From contig CAZYXU010000117.1 in NCBI GenBank assembly GCA_964650945.1, positions 1 to 11,809 of the forward strand: 11,809 bases of DNA, written 5' to 3'. Below, one piece after another: positions 6,489 through 11,809 of the stretch. This DNA is from JAXGPF01 sp964650945 (GTDB lineage: Bacteria; Verrucomicrobiota; Kiritimatiellia; JAAZAB01). Each line of letters starts with the position of its first letter. The first letter of the stretch is position 1. Below the pieces are notes generated by a model. It saw only the letters and a list, made by a program, of their open reading frames with translations, was not told where the DNA came from and searched no databases. Position numbers and translations under genes: made by a program.

Positions 6489-7250
6489 ATGCCATCATTA
6501 CCACCATCCCATGCCGGCGGATTGATCACCGCTTTGCGCACCCTGACCGTGCTGCCCGTGCCGGGCCGGGAGGCGCATAACCCGGCCATGGCCCTGCCAT
6601 GGTTTCCCTGGGCGGGAGTCCTGATCGGCGGCCTGACGGCCGGCGTGGCTTTTTTATTCGGCGGCCCGGCGGGTTGGCCGGCCGGCGCCGGGGTGGCTGC
6701 GCTGGCCTTCAATGTCTGGCTGACCGGCGGCTTGCACCTGGATGGGCTGGGCGATGCGGTGGACGCCTTGCATGGCGGGCAGACCCGGGAACGCCGGCTG
6801 GAAATCATGAAAGACCCGCATCTGGGCGCCTTGGGTATGGCGGCCATGGCGCTGGTCTTGATGGTCAAGGCCGCGGCCTTGACGCGGCTGGCGGAACTGG
6901 CGGCCTGGAATTGGCTGCCAGTGCCGTTTGTGATTGCGCGCCTGGTTCAGGTCTACCTGGCCGCAAGGCTGCCCTATGCGCGGGCGTCCGGCGGCAAGGC
7001 CGCGGGCTTTGTCCAGGATGCGCGCGTCTGGCATTTTCTGGCAGCGCTGGCGGCGGCGCTGGTGTTTTGCGTCATCCTGGCGGGCTGGCGCGGCGCGGTG
7101 TTGCTGGCCGTTGCCGGCTTGCCGGCCTGCTGGCTGGGCCGGCGGATGGGAAAATTATTCGGCGGGATTACCGGCGATCTGCTGGGCGCCGGCAGCGAAA
7201 CGATCGAATGCCTGGCCTTGTGGGCGGCGGCGTTGCTGGCGAATTTATGA
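6489..7250 (+). CDS. cobS: Adenosylcobinamide-GDP ribazoletransferase (cobalamin synthase)
   Basis: Integral membrane enzyme that joins adenosylcobinamide-GDP to alpha-ribazole (or its phosphate) in the last steps of cobamide assembly. It has 253 aa, the usual length. The catalytic region is clear: the acidic motif GGLHLDGLGDAVDALHGG (about residues 80-97, with H83, D85, D89 and D92), IMKDPHLGALG (106-116), and near the C-terminus GGITGDLLGAGSETIE. Several hydrophobic helices lie between and after these. The ATG at 6489 follows the cobU stop by 24 bases and has no recognisable Shine-Dalgarno. The short spacing points to co-transcription with cbiR and cobU, subject to the hairpin between them. 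No cobT, cobC, cobD or cbiB is visible, so the lower-ligand supply must be encoded elsewhere. Confidence 0.96.
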   Translation: MPSLPPSHAGGLITALRTLTVLPVPGREAHNPAMALPWFPWAGVLIGGLTAGVAFLFGGPAGWPAGAGVAALAFNVWLTGGLHLDGLGDAVDALHGGQTRERRLEIMKDPHLGALGMAAMALVLMVKAAALTRLAELAAWNWLPVPFVIARLVQVYLAARLPYARASGGKAAGFVQDARVWHFLAALAAALVFCVILAGWRGAVLLAVAGLPACWLGRRMGKLFGGITGDLLGAGSETIECLALWAAALLANL

Positions 7251-7253
7251 TTG

Positions 7254-7282
7254 ACCGGACCGGTGAAAGTTGACAAACTTTC
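7254..7282. repeat. Two adjacent inverted repeats between cobS and the caspase-like gene
   Basis: ACCGG-A-CCGGT (7254-7264) is a palindrome with a one-base centre. It abuts GAAAGTT-GACA-AACTTTC (7265-7282, 7-bp arms and a 4-base loop). The second repeat contains the TTGACA (7270-7275) of the next gene's candidate promoter. No T-run follows, so an operator is as likely as a terminator. Confidence 0.45.
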
Positions 7283-7299
7283 GCCAATGGAATTATGAG
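7270..7299 (+). promoter_or_regulatory. Candidate promoter for the caspase-like gene
   Basis: A perfect TTGACA (7270-7275) followed by TTATGA (17-nt spacer) or TATGAG (18-nt spacer) ending at 7298-7299. The start point would be near 7306. The gene's GGAG ribosome binding site (7310-7313) lies eight bases before the ATG at 7322. Confidence 0.4.
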
Positions 7300-7321
7300 A
7301 TGTCAGGATGGAGCAATTAAT

Positions 7322-10300
7322 ATGAAAAACTGGATGATTAGGCTGGCGCGGATGGCATCCTGCATGTTGTTAACTTTGATCTGGCTGGCGCCCGGCCAAT
7401 CCGCGGCGTCTCCGATCGAGTCCGGCCAATATTTTTCCGACACGTTATCCACCAATAATCTGGTGGATCCGTACTACTTCGACGCGCGGCCCGGCGAGAC
7501 GGTGCTGATCCGCCTGGCATGTGAGGATGAAAACGTTCCCTACGTGCCGGATATCAGCGTTTACAGCGACATGGAGGCCACGACCAAGATCGCCGACGGT
7601 TTGGTGGATGCTTTTGTCAAGCAGGACTTGAAAATCAGTGTCTCCAACTACAGTTGGCATGCCATGTATGTCCAGTTGCCGATGGCCCTGGCTACTTACT
7701 CTAATAAATTGAGTTACAGCGTCTCGATTTTGCGCATGCCCAACGCGCCCTTGTCATATGCCGACCTGGACGTGGGCCCCATCCTGAGCGGCGAAGCGCT
7801 GGATGGCACGGTCAACGTCGGCGCCGACCTGGATGCCGGCACGTTTGCCATCTCCAACAATTGCCGTCTGCAGATTCGGATGGGGCAGGGCGCGCCGATC
7901 CTGGTGCCGTCCATCCAGCTGTTCGATCCGGACGGGCAGGAAGTCACGAATATTTACACGCCGGAATACCGCGCGGAAATCACTTCGCCGGTGTTGACCA
8001 TGACGGGCATCTATACCGTAGCCTGTAACGACAAGTTTAATTCGCGCGGCACCTATGTGCTTTCCATGGTGAAAATCCCCGGTGAAATTGACGGCGACGA
8101 CCAGGATATCGGCCCGATCATTAACGGCGAAACCAAAACCGGCACGATTGACAAACCGGGCGATCTGGATGTGGCGTTTTTCAATGCCGTGCCGGACGAT
8201 GTGATTTCCATCGTTATGCGCGCGGCTACTCCCGCCTTGAATCCGGTCATGGAACTTTACGGGCCGGATGCCAATCTGATCGCGCAGGCCACCGATATCC
8301 TCCAGCAGTCGGTCTCGATCACCAACTTAACGGTGACCGCCGGCGGCAAGTATACGCTGATCTTGAAAGATGCCGAAGACCGTTTTCTGGTGGATTACGA
8401 TCTGACCTTGACCTTTGTGAGCGGACCCAGCACCGAAAGCCTGCCGGAAACGCCCACCGGCCTGACGGCGACGGACGGCATCTACAGCAATTACATCCAG
8501 GTTTCCTGGAACAGCGCGGGCGGAGCGTTGGGGTACGATCTCTGGCGGAGCCAGGGCACAAATAATCCGATGATCGTGGTCACCAACCACAACTCGACCG
8601 TGTACCAGGATTACGGCGTAGTCACCAACACTTCCTACTATTACAAGGTCAAATCCCGAAACTCCTACGGTGTCAGCACCAATTTCAGCAATACCGATTC
8701 CGGCTGGTGCGGGATCACCATCATCCCCGTTTCCGAGGTTCGCGATGCCATCACGGTGGGGATTGACAATTATTCCCCGGCTTATCCCGGGGGACAGCCC
8801 TCGTCCCTGGAAGCTTGCGTTAATGATGCGCTGGGCATCAAGGATGAAATGCTGCTGGGCGACCCATCCAACCACTGGTCCGCGGCGGATATCCAGATGT
8901 TTACCGACCGCCAGGCCACCAAGAGCACCCTGCGCAACGCCTTGCAGAACCTGGCAGCCTCCGCCGGCGCCGGAGATTTGATTCTCTATACGCACTCCAG
9001 CCATGGCGGCGCCGCCGGGGACGACACCTTCATCTGCGCGTATGACGACAGCTATTTCGACTACGAAATGGCGGACGACCTTGCGCGCTTCCGCGCCGAT
9101 ACCCGCGTCGTTTTGATCATTGACACCTGCCATTCCGCCGGCATGTTCAAGGATGGCCGGCCGGTTTACTGGCCGTTCGTCGAGCGGGTGATGACCCATT
9201 ACCGCCGGATTAAAACGGCGGAATATCGCGCCAGAGGACTGCCCCTGCCGCGCAGTTTCGGCGACAACATCGCCTTTATGACCGCCTGCGACGCCGATGA
9301 ACTCAGCGCCGAGATCGGCGCGCATGGCCTTTATACCGGCTACCTGCTGGAAGCCTGCGGCAAGACCGATTTAGATGTCAACCTGGACGGCCGTTACAGC
9401 TTTAAGGAATTGCATGATTACGCGGCGGAAAAAACGCCCCTGCGGAATCCCAACCAGCACCCCCAATTCTATAATGGCACTTTGCTTTCCAACACCATTG
9501 CCCGCGGGGTGGGTGTGGTGGTCCCAGGCTCGGGCGCCTTCATTTACAACGATTACGATGCGGACCGCGTTTCCGATGTGGCGTTATACCACGAAGCTTC
9601 CGGCGCCTGGTACATCGGATCGCTGGCGCGCTATCAGGCCTACCTCCAGGGCCAGACCAACTGGCAATGGCTGGTTTACGGCACGCCTTTCGGCGGGCCG
9701 GGCTGGCGCCCGATCGCCGGCGATTATGACGGCGATGGCTATGCCGATGCGGCCCTGTACAACGAAACGGCCGGGCAGTGGATGGTCGGTTCCGTGCGCC
9801 GGATGCGGGTTTTGTTTCAGAATGTGGCTTTCGGTAATCCGGGCTGGCGCCCGATTGCCGGCGATTATGACGGCGATGGCGTTTTTGACGGCGCCTTGTA
9901 TGCGCGGTATGACAATGGTTATTGGTATGTCTTGTCCTCCCGCGGCAATGTGATTGACTGGGGGGTGACGTGGACCGGTCCCGGCTTTACCGCCGTGCCG
10001 GGCGATTATGACGGCGATGGCGCGGCCGATTACGCGCTGTACCACGATGCCTCCGGCTATTGGTACATTCTCACCGTAGAAGGCGAGCATGTCGCCTGGG
10101 GGTATTACTTCGGCACCGCCGGCTTTGTGCCCGTGCCGGGCGATTATGATGGCGATGGAATTTTCGACCTGGCGGTCTATCACCCGGTATACGGGATCTG
10201 GGCGGCCTGGTCGCTGGTGAAAAAGGCATTTATCGCCGAAGGCATCGTCTGGGGCGGAGCCGGTTGGCAGCCGGTGCCGGGGGATTACGACGGCGACGGC

Positions 10301-10432
10301 ATCTACGACCTGGCCGTGTACAACGAAGCCGCTGGCCACTGGCGGATTCGCACCATCAAAGGCAGCGTGTTGTGTGATTTCGCGGGGTTCGGCGGCCCGG
10401 GCTACCAGCCGGTGCTGCCGTCGCTCTGGTGA
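7322..10432 (+). CDS. Exported caspase-like (peptidase C14) protein with PPC, FN3 and FG-GAP/VCBS-like repeats
   Basis: A 1036-aa secreted protein. The ATG at 7322 is chosen over the in-frame ATG at 7295 because GGAG (7310-7313) is correctly spaced and the product then begins with a signal peptide (MKNWMIRLARMASCMLLTLI..., end near SAA). In order there are three PPC-like beta domains (about 30-130, 145-255 and 262-372; the second and third open with DLDVGPILSGE and DQDIGPIINGE). An FN3 domain follows (376-466, PTGLTATDG...YYYKVKSRNSYG). Next is a caspase-like domain (about 475-720), with VGIDNY, CVNDA (D502), catalytic His in HSSHGG (H561) and catalytic Cys in IDTCHSAG (C603, with D601 two residues before). 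The tail has six repeats of about 47 residues (743-1036) with Ca-binding-like GDYDGDG loops; the first repeat is degenerate. Metacaspase-type enzymes cut after Lys/Arg, but the activity and target here are unknown. It is probably its own transcription unit. No sorting signal is visible at the C-terminus. Confidence 0.85.
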   Translation: MKNWMIRLARMASCMLLTLIWLAPGQSAASPIESGQYFSDTLSTNNLVDPYYFDARPGETVLIRLACEDENVPYVPDISVYSDMEATTKIADGLVDAFVKQDLKISVSNYSWHAMYVQLPMALATYSNKLSYSVSILRMPNAPLSYADLDVGPILSGEALDGTVNVGADLDAGTFAISNNCRLQIRMGQGAPILVPSIQLFDPDGQEVTNIYTPEYRAEITSPVLTMTGIYTVACNDKFNSRGTYVLSMVKIPGEIDGDDQDIGPIINGETKTGTIDKPGDLDVAFFNAVPDDVISIVMRAATPALNPVMELYGPDANLIAQATDILQQSVSITNLTVTAGGKYTLILKDAEDRFLVDYDLTLTFVSGPSTESLPETPTGLTATDGIYSNYIQVSWNSAGGALGYDLWRSQGTNNPMIVVTNHNSTVYQDYGVVTNTSYYYKVKSRNSYGVSTNFSNTDSGWCGITIIPVSEVRDAITVGIDNYSPAYPGGQPSSLEACVNDALGIKDEMLLGDPSNHWSAADIQMFTDRQATKSTLRNALQNLAASAGAGDLILYTHSSHGGAAGDDTFICAYDDSYFDYEMADDLARFRADTRVVLIIDTCHSAGMFKDGRPVYWPFVERVMTHYRRIKTAEYRARGLPLPRSFGDNIAFMTACDADELSAEIGAHGLYTGYLLEACGKTDLDVNLDGRYSFKELHDYAAEKTPLRNPNQHPQFYNGTLLSNTIARGVGVVVPGSGAFIYNDYDADRVSDVALYHEASGAWYIGSLARYQAYLQGQTNWQWLVYGTPFGGPGWRPIAGDYDGDGYADAALYNETAGQWMVGSVRRMRVLFQNVAFGNPGWRPIAGDYDGDGVFDGALYARYDNGYWYVLSSRGNVIDWGVTWTGPGFTAVPGDYDGDGAADYALYHDASGYWYILTVEGEHVAWGYYFGTAGFVPVPGDYDGDGIFDLAVYHPVYGIWAAWSLVKKAFIAEGIVWGGAGWQPVPGDYDGDGIYDLAVYNEAAGHWRIRTIKGSVLCDFAGFGGPGYQPVLPSLW
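9701..10302 (+). repeat. In-gene tandem repeats coding for GDYDGDG calcium-loop units
   Basis: The glycine codon opening each GDYDGDG loop falls at 9719, 9860, 10001, 10139 and 10280, giving steps of 141, 141, 138 and 141 bases. The block at 9701-9738 recurs at 9842-9879 with a single base difference, which suggests recent duplication or gene conversion between neighbouring units. Confidence 0.85.
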
Positions 10433-10435
10433 GGT

Positions 10436-10498
10436 GTGTCGCGTGTCGAGTGTCGAGTGTCGCGTGTCGCGTGTCGGGTGTCGAGTGTCGGGTGTCGG
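10436..10498. repeat. Degenerate heptamer array (GTGTCGN) x 9
   Basis: Nine consecutive 7-mers begin four bases after the stop of the caspase-like gene. Six bases (GTGTCG) are invariant; the seventh is, in order, C A A C C G A G G, never T. The period of 7 gives no conserved protein in any frame, and short reading frames across it are artefacts. Confidence 0.9.
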
Positions 10499-10501
10499 GA
10501 G

Positions 10502-10562
10502 TTCATCAACCATTGAACCTCGAACCTCTATCAACCGCTGCACCTTGCACCTCTATTAACCG
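10502..10562. repeat. 25-bp tandem repeat, two full copies plus a partial one
   Basis: Copies at 10513-10537 and 10538-10562 match at 20 of 25 positions. Each is built as two 7-mers ending in ACC (TTGAACC, TCGAACC / CTGCACC, TTGCACC) followed by TCTATYAACCG. The end of a further diverged copy is visible at 10502-10512. It directly follows the GTGTCGN array. Confidence 0.75.
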
Positions 10563-10720
10563 TTATACCCCAAGGCGGGCGTATGCCCGCAACCCAATGA
10601 CACGCAACACGAAAATATTTGCTACGCACAAATGTTTGTCCAATACAATGGGATATCATGTCTAAAAGGAACGGTCTAACCCCTTAACCCCTTCAAAACG
10701 TTAGTTTTAAAATTTGCTCC
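10563..10720. other. Rest of the intergenic region before uppP
   Basis: No convincing gene. It contains a hairpin GCGGGC-GTAT-GCCCGC (10575-10590) without a T-run, a short palindrome ACAAA-TG-TTTGT (10628-10639), and a direct doublet TAACCCCT TAACCCCT (10677-10692). A locally AT-richer stretch runs up to the uppP start. Confidence 0.5.
10684..10713 (+). promoter_or_regulatory. Candidate promoter placing the uppP transcript start at its ATG
   Basis: TTAACC (10684-10689), an 18-nt spacer and TAAAAT (10708-10713, one mismatch to TATAAT). Seven bases separate the -10 from the A of the uppP ATG, and no Shine-Dalgarno is present. The geometry fits a leaderless mRNA. Confidence 0.35.
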
Positions 10721-11578
10721 ATGGAAAATGTTTTAACCCCTGCCCAGGCCTTGATCCTGGCCTGCGTGCAAGGCGCCACGGAATTCATCCCCGTCAGCAG
10801 CTCCGGCCATCTGGTGTTGTTGCGCCGGATTTTCGGCTGGACGGATGACGGCGGGCTGGTTTTCGATATAGTGCTGCATGCCGGCAGTTTGGCGGCGATC
10901 CTGTTCTATTTCTGGCGCGAATGGCTGAAGGTGGGGCAAGGCCTGCTGCAGCCCGCGCGGATGCCGGCTTTTTACCGGCGCCTGCCATGGCTGCTCCTGC
11001 TGGCCACGCTGCCGGCTGCGGCCGCTGCGCCGCTGCTCCTGCCGTTCCTGGAAGACGCCGATGGCGCGCGCAACAGTCTGACGACCGGTCTGAGCATGCT
11101 GGCTACGGGGTTGTGGTTCTGGCTGTGCGACCGCCACGCCGAGCGGCGCGCCGGCGCCGCCGGCCGCGGCCCTGGCGAAGCCGCCGGGGCGGTTGAGCAA
11201 TTTGGCTGGCGCGATGCATTCTGGGCGGGGATGGTTCAGGTGTTGGCGCTGTTGCCGGGCGCCTCGCGTTCCGGGTGGACCACCGGCGCCGGGGTCTTGC
11301 GCGGATACCAGCGCGATGCGGCGGTGCGCTTTGCCTTCTACATGGCCGTGCCGGCGATCTTGGGCGCGATCGTTTTGCAGGCGAGAACCATCTTTCATGG
11401 GCCGCCGCCGGCCGCCGCCCCCGGCTTGATGCTGGCGGGGTTTCTGGTCAGCCTGGCCGCCAGCCTGCTCGCCATCCGCTTCTGTCTCTGGTTCTTCCGC
11501 GCGCATTCCTTCCGCCTTTTCCGGTATTACATGCTGCTGGCCGGAGCGGCGGTATTGGCGTGGGAGTTTATATTGTAG
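10721..11578 (+). CDS. uppP: Undecaprenyl-diphosphatase (UppP/BacA)
   Basis: Polytopic membrane enzyme (285 aa, typically about 265-285) that dephosphorylates undecaprenyl diphosphate, recycling the lipid carrier for peptidoglycan and other surface polymers; overproduction gives bacitracin resistance. Both active-site motifs are present: CVQGATEFIPVSSSGHLVLL near the N-terminus (E21, H30) and LLPGASRSGWTTG, with R183 at the position of the essential arginine in E. coli BacA. Between and after are hydrophobic helices, plus an Arg/Ala/Gly-rich loop around RHAERRAGAAGRGPGEA. The ATG at 10721 has no Shine-Dalgarno; a -10-like TAAAAT lies just upstream. The gene is isolated, flanked by repeats on both sides. 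Confidence 0.95.
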   Translation: MENVLTPAQALILACVQGATEFIPVSSSGHLVLLRRIFGWTDDGGLVFDIVLHAGSLAAILFYFWREWLKVGQGLLQPARMPAFYRRLPWLLLLATLPAAAAAPLLLPFLEDADGARNSLTTGLSMLATGLWFWLCDRHAERRAGAAGRGPGEAAGAVEQFGWRDAFWAGMVQVLALLPGASRSGWTTGAGVLRGYQRDAAVRFAFYMAVPAILGAIVLQARTIFHGPPPAAAPGLMLAGFLVSLAASLLAIRFCLWFFRAHSFRLFRYYMLLAGAAVLAWEFIL

Positions 11579-11689
11579 TAGCGCCACGGCGTGGCGCATC
11601 AGATGCCGAACGCCGTTCGGCCGCTACAGAAGAACGGATTCCGGATTGCTCCGGCCTGTAGTAGCGCCACGGCGTGGCGCATCCGTTCT
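11574..11689. repeat. REP-like palindromic composite with a 27-bp direct repeat
   Basis: The same 27-bp sequence occurs at 11574-11600 and 11657-11683. Each copy holds the hairpin GCGCCACG-G-CGTGGCGC. After copy 1 come GCATC-A-GATGC (11596-11606) and GCCGAACG-C-CGTTCGGC (11605-11621). The run 11578-11627 is bounded by GTAGCG and CGCTAC. A second inverted pair, AGAACGGAT (11631-11639) and ATCCGTTCT (11681-11689), encloses copy 2. It starts at the last codons of uppP. No T-run makes a classical terminator. Confidence 0.8.
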
Positions 11690-11737
11690 GCATCCGGTAC
11701 CCAATAACCCCCGCCGACAGGGTCCCGCACATGGCGA

Positions 11738-11765
11738 TTGACATTTCCCCCGCCGGGTTTATCAT
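11738..11765 (+). promoter_or_regulatory. Strong sigma70-like promoter for the gene at the window end
   Basis: A perfect TTGACA (11738-11743), a 16-nt spacer and TATCAT (11760-11765, 5/6). The predicted start point coincides with the ATG at 11772, six bases beyond the -10, so a leaderless transcript is possible. Confidence 0.5.
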
Positions 11766-11771
11766 GGCGGC

Positions 11772-11809
11772 ATGGGAATGCTTGAACTAATCGGACTGCC
11801 GGCCATCGG
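11772..11809 (+). CDS. Start of an unidentified gene, cut by the window end
   Basis: Only the first 12 codons are visible (MGMLELIGLPAI). They stay open to the window end and lie just after a strong promoter, which is the main reason to call a gene. No Shine-Dalgarno precedes it; a second in-frame ATG is at 11778. The hydrophobic start could be a membrane or core-beta segment. Too little is present to name a family. Confidence 0.35.
   Translation, partial: MGMLELIGLPAI

Noticed and set aside
8327..9325. Minus-strand open frame opposite the FN3/caspase region
   Set aside because: Shadow of the plus-strand gene, whose catalytic motifs and domains are clear.
9584..10543. Minus-strand open frame with internal repetition
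   Set aside because: The repetition merely mirrors the GDYDGDG repeats and the GTGTCGN array on the other strand.
10436..10562. CRISPR array
   Set aside because: Units are 7 or 25 bp and directly abutting, with no unique spacers and no cas genes nearby.
10429..10665. Short plus-strand frame with CRVSSV-like repetition
   Set aside because: Its repetition is only the translated heptamer array; no ribosome binding site or conserved sequence.
11764..11790. Tiny frame starting at ATG 11764 (MAAWECLN)
   Set aside because: Stops after eight codons and overlaps the -10 region of the promoter; the frame from 11772 stays open instead.

Overview
This is an 11.8 kb piece of a GC-rich bacterial genome. 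It is probably metagenome-derived, because it contains a run of exactly 100 N (4417-4516) that looks like a scaffold join. I infer the PVC superphylum (Verrucomicrobiota, Lentisphaerota or Kiritimatiellota) from three things: a CbiR-type cobamide-remodelling gene, a large exported caspase-like protein with a calcium-binding repeat tail, and intergenic degenerate heptamer repeats. No rRNA or other phylogenetic marker is present, so this placement is tentative.

Layout. Positions 1-2163 on the minus strand hold an apparent operon yggT -> yggU (DUF167) -> uvrC, with uvrC cut by the window start. A 113-bp divergent intergenic region carries good sigma70-like promoters in both directions. It leads on the plus strand to an exported DUF4139 protein (2325-4412). 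The assembly gap follows. On its far side is an rnk/GreA-like gene on the minus strand (4547-4957). Positions 5107-7250 on the plus strand hold cbiR-cobU-cobS. Positions 7322-10432 encode a secreted protein with three PPC-like domains, an FN3 domain, a C14 caspase-like domain and six tandem FG-GAP/VCBS-like repeats. Positions 10433-10720 are a repeat-rich intergenic region (a GTGTCGN heptamer array and a 25-bp tandem repeat). Positions 10721-11578 encode UppP (undecaprenyl-diphosphatase). Positions 11574-11689 form a REP-like palindromic composite. A promoter and the first 38 bases of another plus-strand gene end the window.

How the genes work together. The clearest functional unit is cbiR-cobU-cobS. 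CbiR would open the nucleotide loop of imported cobamides, CobU would activate the released cobinamide (phosphate) to the GDP form, and CobS would attach a new lower ligand. This is a salvage and remodelling route, not de novo B12 synthesis. A terminator-like hairpin inside the end of cobU may tune cobS. The other genes are housekeeping (DNA repair, membrane and peptidoglycan lipid carrier) or exported proteins of unknown role.

The most unusual items are the compact UvrC lacking the usual linker between its UVR and RNase H-like parts, the exported caspase-like protein, the 'six fixed + one variable base' heptamer repeats (one beside the assembly gap), and two promoters placed so that transcription should begin at or next to the start codon.
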